Assembly (NCBI RefSeq): GCF_029028005.1
Contig: NZ_JAOTPO010000001.1
Coordinates: 186,001 to 250,000 of the forward strand
DNA length: 64,000 nucleotides
Source: Alkalihalobacterium chitinilyticum
GTDB lineage: Bacteria > Bacillota > Bacilli > Bacillales > Bacillaceae_F
Reading direction: 5' to 3'
The first letter of the stretch is position 1. Each line of letters begins with the position of its first letter. The notes under the pieces were generated by a model. The model was not told the DNA's origin and made no database searches. It was given only the letters and a program-made list of their open reading frames with translations. Below, in pieces: positions 44,520 through 53,555 of the stretch. The position numbers and the translations under genes are program-made.

Positions 44520-45101
44520 CTATTCTTTTCGTTTTCCTTCACGAAAGACGATTGCACTTCGTTCATACTCTACATCTTTTACACCTAATCGGTGATTTAC
44601 CACTCGGGCAATCGCGAAGAAATAATCCGATAGACGATTTAAATATTTTAAAACGACTGGATTTGTTTCAGATTCGCGTTGCAGGCGAGAAACATAACGT
44701 TCTGCACGTCTAGTAACTGTTCGGCAAACATGAATAGTTGCTGCCGCAGGAGAACCACCTGGTAGAATAAACCGCTCTAATTCAGGTGCTTCCTTAATAT
44801 ATTCATCTATACGTTCTTCTAGAAACAGAACCATTTCTTCCTTCGCTTTAAATGGTCGTGCTTCAGTAGCTTTAAGCATTGCTAAATCTCCACCACAATC
44901 AAATAATTCATGTTGAATTTTTACAAGCTCATTAATAATATCTTCAAAAAGTTCTGGATCTAGTTGTGTGATCGCCTGACCAACAAAACAATTTACTTCA
45001 TCGGTAGTCCCGTATGCAATGACTCTCGTATCATCTTTTGTTAACCTGCCACCTACAACACTCGTCTTACCTTCATCTCCGGTACGTGTATACAAACGCA
45101 T
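44520..45101 (-). CDS. cobO: Cob(I)alamin adenosyltransferase, PduO type
   Basis: 193 residues from ATG 45101, which has GGAGG eight bases upstream. PduO-type ATP:corrinoid adenosyltransferase: the ATP-binding YTRTGDEGKTSVVGG at the N-terminus, and later FILPGGSPAAATIHVCRTVTRRAER and YLNRLSDYFFAIAR. It makes adenosylcobalamin/adenosylcobinamide from the reduced corrinoid. Last gene of the B12 operon. It is unrelated in fold to CobA-type enzymes; the symbol follows the reaction. Confidence 0.93.
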   Translation of the reverse strand: MRLYTRTGDEGKTSVVGGRLTKDDTRVIAYGTTDEVNCFVGQAITQLDPELFEDIINELVKIQHELFDCGGDLAMLKATEARPFKAKEEMVLFLEERIDEYIKEAPELERFILPGGSPAAATIHVCRTVTRRAERYVSRLQRESETNPVVLKYLNRLSDYFFAIARVVNHRLGVKDVEYERSAIVFREGKRKE

Positions 45102-45115
45102 CAAACATTCCTCCA

Positions 45116-45550
45116 TTACTTTAATTGTTCTGAAATTCCATACCAAATGCGATAAACTTTATTCGATTGTTTTACTATGTCTTGATAACACCAACCTGCT
45201 AAATCACGCCATTGTCGATCTTCCTTTGCAATAGGTACTATTCCCTTGCCAATATCACAGCCGACCAGTACTAACTTTCGACCTGTTCGTAACTGTTCCC
45301 ATTCCATCCATCGACTTAATAGCTGGTTAAAGTCCTTTCTGCCTTTGCCTTCTTGAAGAAGACGTTTAAAAATCATCTCCATTCCAGTAATGACACATAA
45401 TTGTCGATTGGGCAGATTATAAAGTTCTTGAATGGTAACGTCTTTTTCATACCCATTATAACAAACAAACTCATCCACATGGTCTATTTTGTAATTTGAA
45501 TACACCCAGTTTCGTTTGCCATGAAAGGCGCCACCTGTAATAAATTCCAC
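45116..45550 (-). CDS. Second, short CobU-like protein
   Basis: 144 residues. It begins with a P-loop-like ITGGAFHGKRNW and ends with a CobU-like VYRIWYGISEQLK, but it lacks most of the middle of CobU, including the guanylylated-histidine region. A full CobU is encoded at 48402-48977 in the same operon. GTG start with GAGGGGAGAACA upstream; overlaps cobC by 67 bases. It may be a degenerate paralogue or have another role in corrinoid metabolism. Confidence 0.75.
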   Translation of the reverse strand: MEFITGGAFHGKRNWVYSNYKIDHVDEFVCYNGYEKDVTIQELYNLPNRQLCVITGMEMIFKRLLQEGKGRKDFNQLLSRWMEWEQLRTGRKLVLVGCDIGKGIVPIAKEDRQWRDLAGWCYQDIVKQSNKVYRIWYGISEQLK

Positions 45551-46134
45551 TGTTCTCCCCTCCTCAACCGCTCGATTTCTGTAGTCAGTGTATACCCTTG
45601 ACCATAGTCAATATTCCATTCCCAGAAGCTCTTTTTTTCAGATGTCATTTGTGAAAGAATAAAGCGAATTGGCCCACCATGACTGACGACAATTATATGC
45701 TCCCATTTTTGTTGGATTGCATCGTTTATAATTTTGTTCCAGCTATTTATTATTCGAGATTGAAAGCTTAAATAGGCTTCTCCATTCGGCGGTATAGTAT
45801 TATTTAGATCATCGAGCCACCTTCTATACAAAGGGTCGTCTTTAATTTCCTCGTAAGTTTTCCCTTCCCAATCTCCAAAGTTTATTTCTCTTAACCTTTT
45901 ATCTTTGATGATAGGAACGTTAGGGTAAAGGATTTCAGCAGTAGTTACACACCTTGTTAAGTCACTTGAGTAAATAACATTACCGGGGATATATCGATGC
46001 TTCTTCTTAAGACCTGAGAGTAATTGCTTACCTCTAGTATTAATAGGAAGATCTGTCCAACCTAAATATCGTTTTTGTTCGTTATAGTCCGTTATGCTAT
46101 GCCGTAAAAGAGTAACAGCCAAGCGACAAGCCAT
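45484..46134 (-). CDS. cobC: Histidine phosphatase, CobC-like alpha-ribazole phosphatase
   Basis: About 216 residues of the phosphoglycerate-mutase-like superfamily. The phosphohistidine motif reads LLRHSITDYN where RHG is usual, so the glycine is replaced by serine. Other family blocks remain: YSSDLTRCVTTAEI, REINFGDWEGKTYEEI and VVSHGGPIRF. It removes the 5'-phosphate of alpha-ribazole-P in lower-ligand assembly. ATG 46134 is preceded by GGAGGAGAG; it overlaps cobS by 43 bases. Confidence 0.85.
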   Translation of the reverse strand: MACRLAVTLLRHSITDYNEQKRYLGWTDLPINTRGKQLLSGLKKKHRYIPGNVIYSSDLTRCVTTAEILYPNVPIIKDKRLREINFGDWEGKTYEEIKDDPLYRRWLDDLNNTIPPNGEAYLSFQSRIINSWNKIINDAIQQKWEHIIVVSHGGPIRFILSQMTSEKKSFWEWNIDYGQGYTLTTEIERLRRGEQWNLLQVAPFMANETGCIQITK

Positions 46135-46898
46135 AGGATCCACTCTCCTCCTTCAACTAATGTTCCTAGAGTATCTCCTGTTATTCCTCCGAACTGTTTA
46201 TTAAAAAACGAAAAGCTAACTACTAAAATGATAATCGTTGCACCACTCAGTAAAAGAGCAGCTACAAAAAAGGTAGGGAAAAAAAGGTAGATACTGATTA
46301 AGAGTAACGGCCCCCATATAAGCAAACTAAACTTAGTCTGTGAGTGTACACTTTGTTGAACTGAGTAAGCCATCCCATCTTTTCGAGCAGGTCTTCCTAC
46401 TAACAAAGAACTGGTCATCATCCACCGAGAAAGAAATGGGATGATTAAAAAGTAAAACCAATAGTATTCGGTGCTTTCTATTACTTGATAAATAAAAATG
46501 TACTTACCTGCTAATAAAAAGAATAAAGAAATGACAGCAAAAGCTCCGACTCTTGAATCTTTCATAATCTCTAGTTTCCGTTCTTGATCCTGTCGTGAAA
46601 AAAATCCATCACTCACATCCATCCAACCATCAAGATGAAGTCCTCCCGTTAAGGAAACTATGAGCAATAAAAGAAGAAAGCTGCTAACGGTTGCGGGAAG
46701 AACAAGTACATCAATTAATAACATCGAGGTAATCATTACAATGCTGCCTAAAATTAAGCCGATAAAAGGATACAGCGCAACAGACATCGAAGCGGTTTTG
46801 GTTGTCCATGCGACTTGTTTTCTAATGGGGATAGTAGTTAATAGTTGTAAGGCTAAGATAAGACCGTCAAGCAGGACAAATTTCCGCTGCTTATCCAT
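46092..46898 (-). CDS. cobS: Adenosylcobinamide-GDP ribazoletransferase (cobalamin synthase)
   Basis: 268 residues with about six membrane segments. Family blocks: LTTIPIRK near the start and GGLHLDGWMDVSDGFFS with the metal-binding aspartates, then MKDSRVGAFAV. It joins AdoCbi-GDP and alpha-ribazole at the membrane to give adenosylcobalamin. It overlaps cobQ by eight bases. Confidence 0.94.
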   Translation of the reverse strand: MDKQRKFVLLDGLILALQLLTTIPIRKQVAWTTKTASMSVALYPFIGLILGSIVMITSMLLIDVLVLPATVSSFLLLLLIVSLTGGLHLDGWMDVSDGFFSRQDQERKLEIMKDSRVGAFAVISLFFLLAGKYIFIYQVIESTEYYWFYFLIIPFLSRWMMTSSLLVGRPARKDGMAYSVQQSVHSQTKFSLLIWGPLLLISIYLFFPTFFVAALLLSGATIIILVVSFSFFNKQFGGITGDTLGTLVEGGEWILWLVAWLLLFYGIA

Positions 46899-48405
46899 TC
46901 TCCTTCCAGCCTTCTATCATATTAATGATATATTCCACATCAAGATAGTTTTCTACATGATCAGCTAGATTTTCGTATCCTTTGTCTCTCACTTCTAGCA
47001 AATTCACCACTTCTCGTTGTGGTACTCCCCGATTAACACGCAACTTATTAAGCCACGAAGCACGCCATTCATCATTATGGAATAAATGATGAAAATACGT
47101 ACCAATCACTTTTCCACCATTCATACAAATTCCTTCTGGTCGATCGCATACCGTTAGAAAAGGTTCAGCATTATCTGCTGTCGCCATTGTTCTTCCTAAG
47201 TGGATTTCGTAGCCTGAAATTTCTTTTTTACAGTTCCAATGATCAGCTGCTAGTTTTCCTCTCGACCGTATCGTAATTTTCTTCTCATTAAAAAACGTTA
47301 CTAAAGGAGCAATATCTAGACCGTGCATTTCATTACCTACTTGATTTGTATCCGTGCCCGCTTCATCAATTAAGCGTTCACCAAGCATTTGGTAACCACC
47401 GCACAACCCAACGACTGTTCCACCACTTTCAGTATAGTTAACTAATACATGATCAAGGCCATTCTCTTTCAGATACTTTAAGTCATGAAAGGTGCTTTTT
47501 GTCCCTGGTATAATAACGGCATCAGGTTGGCCAAACTCACTTTTTTCTTTTACGAAACGTAAATACACGTCACTTTCAGCTGCCAATGGTTCAAGGTCCG
47601 TATAGTTTGAAACATAAGGCAAAGCCAAAACAACAATATCCAGACCATGGTCATTTTTCTTTCCCTCTTTAATGAGACTATTATGGATTGAGAGGGAGTC
47701 CTCACCTTCAACTGAAATATGATTATAATAAGGAATGACTCCTACAACTTTAACTCCTGTATATTCTTCAAGCCATGAAACACCGTCCGTAAATAAACTA
47801 ATATCGCCTCGGAACTTATTTATAATAATTCCTTGAACGCGCTTTCTATCTTCTTCAGATAAAAGTTGAAGCGTGCCAACCACACTTGCGAATACACCGC
47901 CTCTTTCAATATCAGCAATTAAAATGACGGGTACATCTGCTAATTCGGCTACCTTCATATTAACAAGCTCACGATCATTAAGGTTAACTTCAACAGGGCT
48001 GCCGGCTCCTTCAATCACTACATATTCATAATTGGCATCAAGCACTGTCAATGCGTGTTTGATCGCTTCAATTCCTTTTGGGTAAAAGTGTTCGCGATAG
48101 CTTCTTCCTGAACATGAAGAAAACACCTCACCAAACAAAACCACTTCAGATTCCATCGTGCTGCGCGGCTTTAATAATATTGGGTTCATATAAACACTAG
48201 CTTCTGTTTTGGCAGATTCTGCTTGAACTCCTTGGGCTCTTCCAATTTCTTTTCCGTCTATCGTTACATAAGAATTATTAGACATATTTTGTGACTTAAA
48301 GGGAGTCACTTTTCTATTCTTACGAGCCAGTATTCGGCACAGTGCAGTAACTAGAACACTTTTGCCAACGTCTGACCCAGTACCTTGGAGCATAATCCCT
48401 TTCAT
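46891..48405 (-). CDS. cobQ: Cobyric acid synthase
   Basis: 504 residues. N-terminal dethiobiotin-synthetase-like ATPase domain (MLQGTGSDVGKSVLVTALCR) and C-terminal class I glutamine amidotransferase domain (VGLCGGYQMLGE with the catalytic cysteine, YFHHLFHND). It amidates cobyrinic acid a,c-diamide side chains. Since corrin-ring genes are not in the window, either the pathway is complete elsewhere or the enzyme works on salvaged precursors. Confidence 0.94.
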   Translation of the reverse strand: MKGIMLQGTGSDVGKSVLVTALCRILARKNRKVTPFKSQNMSNNSYVTIDGKEIGRAQGVQAESAKTEASVYMNPILLKPRSTMESEVVLFGEVFSSCSGRSYREHFYPKGIEAIKHALTVLDANYEYVVIEGAGSPVEVNLNDRELVNMKVAELADVPVILIADIERGGVFASVVGTLQLLSEEDRKRVQGIIINKFRGDISLFTDGVSWLEEYTGVKVVGVIPYYNHISVEGEDSLSIHNSLIKEGKKNDHGLDIVVLALPYVSNYTDLEPLAAESDVYLRFVKEKSEFGQPDAVIIPGTKSTFHDLKYLKENGLDHVLVNYTESGGTVVGLCGGYQMLGERLIDEAGTDTNQVGNEMHGLDIAPLVTFFNEKKITIRSRGKLAADHWNCKKEISGYEIHLGRTMATADNAEPFLTVCDRPEGICMNGGKVIGTYFHHLFHNDEWRASWLNKLRVNRGVPQREVVNLLEVRDKGYENLADHVENYLDVEYIINMIEGWKENG

Positions 48406-48977
48406 CCGACTCCCACATCCTTTTTTAATATCGGAATTCCAGCTTCAACTAAATATGCTTGATTACATAAAGATACAAGTTTTTGATGAACGCTTCCCAT
48501 TACCTTCATAAAAGCAATTGTACTTACATCGTTCGGGATCATATCTTCAAATAATTCATTTGTTACAACTATAAACGGTATTCCACTTTGTTGAATGTCT
48601 ACAAAAGTATTTGAAAGACGTTCAAGTAATTGTTTTGAAAAGAAAGGTTCTTTCCACAGCTCTAGTCCCTTGTCAATACTACTAAAAAAATATGTTGTAA
48701 CCAGCCCCGTCAAGCAATCTAAAATAACTGCATCACCCTTTTTAAAATGAACCATTAACTCATCAATATGAGTACTTGTTTCATGAGTAACATAATTTTT
48801 ATCCCGAAGTTGCCGTTCTTCAATATGCCTGTTAATCCTTTCATCCATTTCACTATCGCTTCGTTTACTCGTTGCAATATAATGAATAACACCGCTTTTC
48901 CCTACTTTGCTTTCTGCCACTTGCAAGGCAAATGTACTCTTACCGCTTCGTACGCCTCCAGTAATAAAAATGATCAT
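48402..48977 (-). CDS. cobU: Adenosylcobinamide kinase / AdoCbi-phosphate guanylyltransferase
   Basis: About 191 residues from ATG 48977. P-loop FITGGVRSGKSTFA, then YIATSKRSDSEMDERINRHIEER including the guanylylated histidine, DCLTGLVTTYFF, and VVTNELFEDMIPND. It phosphorylates adenosylcobinamide and then couples GMP. It overlaps cobD's stop by ATGA (four bases) and cobQ by four bases. Confidence 0.94.
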   Translation of the reverse strand: MIIFITGGVRSGKSTFALQVAESKVGKSGVIHYIATSKRSDSEMDERINRHIEERQLRDKNYVTHETSTHIDELMVHFKKGDAVILDCLTGLVTTYFFSSIDKGLELWKEPFFSKQLLERLSNTFVDIQQSGIPFIVVTNELFEDMIPNDVSTIAFMKVMGSVHQKLVSLCNQAYLVEAGIPILKKDVGVG

Positions 48978-50053
48978 TGCTGAGCCCACCTCTCTAACAC
49001 ATTTAACAGCATGTCATTTTCAGCCCGTGTTTTAATCGCTAAACGAATATACTTTCCATCAAGCCCTAAAAAATTATAGGTGTGACGAGGAACGATTCCA
49101 TTTTCAATCAAATAAATAATGAGCGGTTTTAAATCGTCATTTGATCCCTTAGGTTTTAGTAGATAAAAGTTGACTACAGATGGGGACACTTCATAGCCGA
49201 GTTGTGATAAAACATGATACAGCCATTTTCTCTCTGACCTAATAAATGATCTTGTTCGAATGGTGTGCTGTTCATCACTTATACATTCAAGTCCAACTTG
49301 TTGTGCAATACCATTAACACTCCAAGGTTGCTGAAATTTTTTAAGTTTATTGACGATCTCACTATTCGAAATCAAATAACCTAATCTAAGCGAGGGGATC
49401 GCGTACATTTTCGTTAATGACCTTAATAAAATAACGTTTTGAAAATCTTTTATGTCAGGCAGGATACTTATGTCCGCATCACTAAAATCATAAAAGGCTT
49501 CATCAATAATGACAGTTACATCATTTTCATTTGCCCTTTGGATTAACCTTAGTAGAATCGTCTGATCTAGTATTGTTCCCGTAGGATTATTTGGGTGACA
49601 TAAAAACATCGCATCAACTTCTGTCATTGCTTCAAACAGACCTTCAACATTGGCATGCCAGTTGTCATATTGAAAGAGTTGAAACCTGATAACCTCACAT
49701 TCGTAGGCAAGACAGGCATCTCGGTATTCTGAAAACGTCGGCTCTACGATAAGTATTTTCTTTTTACGGAAATGGTTTGCAATTAATAAAATAAGTTCCG
49801 CCGCACCATTACCAATTAATAGCTGGTCAATAGATACGTTATTTTGCAAAGCTATTTTTTCTCGTAATTTAGAGGCATAAGGATCAGGGTAGGTATGAAT
49901 GGTTTGGCCATACTCCCCCCATTTTTGTAGCACAGCTTTAGGCACACCTAATGGATTTACATTTTCACTAAAGTCAATCGAATCTTCCTTCAATTGTAAA
50001 CCTAGCGCATTTACAAAGTAATGCGGATTTGCCCCATGATTAGGTAACACCAT
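48974..50053 (-). CDS. cobD: Threonine-phosphate decarboxylase (aminopropanol linker)
   Basis: About 359 residues, PLP-dependent. Starts near MVLPNHGANPHYFV, with DFSENVNPLG, LCHPNNPTGTILD, and the PLP lysine in RSLTKMYAIPSLRLGYL. It makes (R)-1-aminopropan-2-ol O-phosphate used by CbiB. ATG 50053 has GGAGGTG seven bases upstream and overlaps cbiB by 43 bases. A HisC-like histidinol-P aminotransferase is the alternative, but the operon argues for CobD. Confidence 0.92.
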   Translation of the reverse strand: MVLPNHGANPHYFVNALGLQLKEDSIDFSENVNPLGVPKAVLQKWGEYGQTIHTYPDPYASKLREKIALQNNVSIDQLLIGNGAAELILLIANHFRKKKILIVEPTFSEYRDACLAYECEVIRFQLFQYDNWHANVEGLFEAMTEVDAMFLCHPNNPTGTILDQTILLRLIQRANENDVTVIIDEAFYDFSDADISILPDIKDFQNVILLRSLTKMYAIPSLRLGYLISNSEIVNKLKKFQQPWSVNGIAQQVGLECISDEQHTIRTRSFIRSERKWLYHVLSQLGYEVSPSVVNFYLLKPKGSNDDLKPLIIYLIENGIVPRHTYNFLGLDGKYIRLAIKTRAENDMLLNVLERWAQQ

Positions 50054-51006
50054 AATAGAACACCTCCAATCATCCAAAGCGTGAACACAAAAGAAAGAAC
50101 CGTGTTATGCATAATTTGGATCGCTTGCTTTATATGTAAAGAGGAAATGGGCATCGTTGAAATACCCATTTTTGCCCGGTTAGAGATCATACCCTTATAT
50201 TGATTTTGTCCACCTAGTTGTATCCCTAGCAAACTAGCAACAGCGGCTTCACCCCAGCCACTATTAGGACTTGGATGTTTTTTCGCATCTTTCCATAGAA
50301 TTTCAAAGCAGTGCCATTTTTTCTGATTTGCGAAGCTGCCGCTACACAAAATCATAAGTATTCCTGTTAACCTACTCGGAATATAATTTAATACATCATC
50401 GAACTTGGCTGAAGCCCATCCAAAATCAATATACTTTTCATTTTTATAACCTACCATTGAATCGCACGTATTGACAGCCCTATAGAGCATCGCAAGTGGT
50501 GCTCCACCGATTAATGCAAAGAAAAGAGGCGCAGTTACTCCATCACTTGTATTTTCAGCTACGGTTTCAACAGTTCCACGAATGATCTCAGACTCGGCTA
50601 GATTTTCAGTATCTCTTCCCACAATATAAGATAACTTTAAGCGCGCTTGTTGAATATTACCTGTATTAAGCGGGTTTAGCACTTCTTCAGCTGCTTCTTT
50701 TAAGCTGCGCTGAGCAATCGCAAATGAAATAATAATCGCTTCTATGATTACACCAATCCAAGGGTGGATAAAGTAGGCTAAGATAACTGGAACAACTGTA
50801 GTAATGAATACACTTGAAATAATGATAAGTAAAAAGAAAAATCCCTTTAATTTTTTCCTCTCTCCACCATTTAGCTTACAGTCAAAAAAAGAGATCATCT
50901 TCCCTATCCCAACAACAGGGTGTGGAATATTTCGAGGATCTCCTATTATTCGATCAATCACTACAGCTAAGGAAAGTGCAATTAAATGGTACATGACAAA
51001 GTTCAT
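50011..51006 (-). CDS. cbiB: Adenosylcobinamide-phosphate synthase
   Basis: 331 residues with several membrane segments. Family blocks: DRIIGDPRNIPHPVVGIGK at the start, RDTENLAESEIIRGTVETVAENTSDG, and PNSGWGEAAVASLLGIQLGG. It attaches the aminopropanol linker to adenosylcobyric acid. ATG overlaps the btuD-cbiZ stop (ATGA). Together with CbiZ this gives a route from imported cobinamide through cobyric acid. Confidence 0.94.
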   Translation of the reverse strand: MNFVMYHLIALSLAVVIDRIIGDPRNIPHPVVGIGKMISFFDCKLNGGERKKLKGFFFLLIIISSVFITTVVPVILAYFIHPWIGVIIEAIIISFAIAQRSLKEAAEEVLNPLNTGNIQQARLKLSYIVGRDTENLAESEIIRGTVETVAENTSDGVTAPLFFALIGGAPLAMLYRAVNTCDSMVGYKNEKYIDFGWASAKFDDVLNYIPSRLTGILMILCSGSFANQKKWHCFEILWKDAKKHPSPNSGWGEAAVASLLGIQLGGQNQYKGMISNRAKMGISTMPISSLHIKQAIQIMHNTVLSFVFTLWMIGGVLLWCYLIMGQIRITL

Positions 51007-52475
51007 TGAACTCTCCTTCTTTCTTTGTTCCTTTGAACGGCCTCATAGGTTGCTTCATACACGCCTCTTGCAATCGTCTTCCCTAATGGTGTAATCGTCC
51101 CTGCATAAGGTTGTTCGTTCCCTGTTTGTGAAGCAGCAACCATTATACTGTCGGTAGACGTTCCTGTCGCAAGAGTATTTGTATGCGGATCTTTAATATC
51201 TTGATCAAAAAGTGCTTTTGCTTTAGCTTCTGTTGATGTCATCACTGCCTGAACAAAAGCTGCATCTGATAAGTGACCTTCTATGAATATCCACGTATTA
51301 ATTGTACCAACTGTTTGCAAAACATTCTCTTGCAAATACGCCATTGAAGCATCCACTGCATTTGAAACACCAGCCGTTACAACAACGAAAACAGTAAATT
51401 CATCTGTCGAATACGTCTTAAAAGAACCATCTTCTAAAATGGCTGCTGTCATCATTCCGACAGCACCTTCATAGTCAATTCCTAAATTACTCAAATATTG
51501 TTTATACTCACTTTCAGCACAATCACAGTCATAGTCTTTGTGAACATGTCGGTTTATAAATGTTGAATTCCAACCAAACCCTGCACCAATGACAGCTGAA
51601 GAATAGGTTTTTAACGGCGTTGGACTCGATATATATATATATTCATATTTTCTTTTAATTTTTAAGCGATTTATGAGCGATCGCTCGGTTGACAACCATT
51701 GCTTTGGCTGAAGTGTAATAAGTGGACTTGGAACAGATGGGTGTTCTCTTCTCCCCACTTTAGCTTTATACACTTCTTGTAATCTTTTTTCATTCATAAC
51801 ATGCGCTGGACGATCAAGTGCACTAACTTTACCTTCATCTAGAAGTAATAGTCGGTCACAATATAGACTTGCCATATTTAAATCATGTAAGATCGCAATA
51901 ACGGTTAATCCCTTTTCCCTAGACCACTGTTTCAATGAATCCAGCAGACTCATTTGATACGAGATGTCGAGATGATTTGTAGGTTCGTCAAGAAGCAGTA
52001 TTTTCGGCTCTTGTGCTAAAGCACGTGCCAGCATGACACGCTGCCTCTCACCTCCGCTTAATGAATGAAGAGGTTTACCTTTAAATTGATATACGCCTGT
52101 TAATTTCATTGCCTCATTGACAATTTGCTTGTCATTTTTATTTGCAACTTGAAACCAGCCTTTTTGATGCGGGTAACGCCCTAACTGAACAACCTCTTCA
52201 ACTGTGTAAGAAAAAGATGTATCTGATTGTTGAGGTAACACAGCCATCTGCCTTGCTAATTCCTTTGAGCCATATGCTAATATATTTTTATCTTCAAGAA
52301 TGATTTCACCTGATTGTGTAGGTATCAACCCACTAACCATCTTTAATAACGTCGTTTTCCCACTACCGTTTGGACCAAGGATTCCAAAGATTTCTCCTTT
52401 AGAAACAGAGAATGAAACGTTCTTTATTATATTGACATTACCATATCCACCGCAAATGTCATTCACTTGTAACAT
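51003..52475 (-). CDS. btuD: Fusion of B12 ABC transporter ATPase (BtuD) and adenosylcobinamide amidohydrolase (CbiZ)
   Basis: About 490 residues in two parts. Residues 1-255 are an iron/B12-type ABC ATPase (Walker A LGPNGSGKTTLL, signature LSGGERQRVMLARAL, Walker B KILLLDEPTNHLD, H-loop LHDLNMA). Residues about 265-490 are a CbiZ domain (GAGFGWNSTFINRHV, VTAGVSNAVDASM, TWIFIEG, ATGTSTDSIMVA, GTITPLGKTIARGVYEA). CbiZ cleaves the aminopropanol side chain of AdoCbi to cobyric acid. This puts cobinamide remodelling directly at the importer. BtuD-CbiZ fusions are known in Bacillus halodurans relatives. Start chosen as the second ATG of the pair near 52475. Confidence 0.92.
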   Translation of the reverse strand: MLQVNDICGGYGNVNIIKNVSFSVSKGEIFGILGPNGSGKTTLLKMVSGLIPTQSGEIILEDKNILAYGSKELARQMAVLPQQSDTSFSYTVEEVVQLGRYPHQKGWFQVANKNDKQIVNEAMKLTGVYQFKGKPLHSLSGGERQRVMLARALAQEPKILLLDEPTNHLDISYQMSLLDSLKQWSREKGLTVIAILHDLNMASLYCDRLLLLDEGKVSALDRPAHVMNEKRLQEVYKAKVGRREHPSVPSPLITLQPKQWLSTERSLINRLKIKRKYEYIYISSPTPLKTYSSAVIGAGFGWNSTFINRHVHKDYDCDCAESEYKQYLSNLGIDYEGAVGMMTAAILEDGSFKTYSTDEFTVFVVVTAGVSNAVDASMAYLQENVLQTVGTINTWIFIEGHLSDAAFVQAVMTSTEAKAKALFDQDIKDPHTNTLATGTSTDSIMVAASQTGNEQPYAGTITPLGKTIARGVYEATYEAVQRNKERRRVQ

Positions 52476-52499
52476 CATGTTCACTCCCATCCATACAGA

Positions 52500-53555
52500 T
52501 TATAATCTATGACGTTGTCTAATTAAGATGATTGCAAATACTGGGCCACCGATGAGAGCTGTTATGACTCCAATAGGCAATTCGGTTGGAGCAATTAATG
52601 TACGAGCTACTAAATCAGTAAGCACAAGAAAACCTCCACCGATTAAAACAGACAGCGGTAAGAGATGACGATGATCGGGTCCCCAAATTAACCTTGTTAA
52701 ATGAGGAATGACTAAACCGACAAAACCTATCGCCCCAGATACTGCTACAGCAGATCCCGTTAACAAAGCCGCTCCAAATAAAATCATCAGTTTACGAGCT
52801 TGAATATTAACACCGAGATGCTTAGCTGTTTCTTCTCCGAAAGCTAATGCATTTAATTCTTTAGCATTAAAAAGTAAGATCAAAAATCCTGCGAAGAAAA
52901 ACGGAGCAATTAAATAAACATAGCTCCAACCTCTCATCGAGACACTTCCCATTAACCAACCAATGATTTGTCTTAACTCTTCACCTGTTAAAGCTATCAT
53001 TAATGAAATTAGCGAGCCTAGAAAAGAACTCAAAATAATTCCTACTAAAATAACCGTATGAGCTGCCATCGAACGATTAAGTGCTCTAGCGAAAAAAATC
53101 ACTAAAAATAATGTAATAAATCCAGATAGAATACTAATAACCGGTAAGGTAAATGCTCCTAATACTGGTATACTAATACCAAAAAACAAAACAGCAACAG
53201 CACCAACTGCCGATCCAGAGGATACTCCAAGTGTATAAGGGTCAGCTAATGGATTTTTTAAAAAACCTTGAAAGGCACCCCCCGCTAATGCAAGGGCCCC
53301 TCCAACAAACATGGCTAATAGAACGCGTGGAAACCTTATTTCCATTACAATATTTGCTAGCATCGGGTCTACTTCTGCTGCTATAGGTAGCCCGATCCAT
53401 TCTTTTCCTATAACTGTTATAACTTCAAGAAATGATATGGGAACGCTACCAAGAGCAATGCCTAAAACAACCGAAGCCAATAAAAAGGTAAAACAAATTA
53501 TATAAGCAAGTACGATATTAGTTTTCGAAAACATCTGGGTAAATAAGTTTTGCAA
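52500..53555 (-). CDS. btuC: B12/cobinamide ABC transporter permease
   Basis: About 350 residues with about ten membrane segments, FecCD/BtuC family: EIRFPRVLLAMFVGGALALAGG, GISSGAA-like block (LGVSSGSAVGAV), GAIGFVGLVIPHLTRL with the coupling-helix region, and GVITALIGGPVFAIIL. The start is uncertain: TTG 53555 has AAGGGG nine bases upstream and overlaps btuF by 38 bases; ATG 53534 and an upstream TTG 53573 are alternatives. Confidence 0.9.
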   Translation of the reverse strand: MQNLFTQMFSKTNIVLAYIICFTFLLASVVLGIALGSVPISFLEVITVIGKEWIGLPIAAEVDPMLANIVMEIRFPRVLLAMFVGGALALAGGAFQGFLKNPLADPYTLGVSSGSAVGAVAVLFFGISIPVLGAFTLPVISILSGFITLFLVIFFARALNRSMAAHTVILVGIILSSFLGSLISLMIALTGEELRQIIGWLMGSVSMRGWSYVYLIAPFFFAGFLILLFNAKELNALAFGEETAKHLGVNIQARKLMILFGAALLTGSAVAVSGAIGFVGLVIPHLTRLIWGPDHRHLLPLSVLIGGGFLVLTDLVARTLIAPTELPIGVITALIGGPVFAIILIRQRHRL

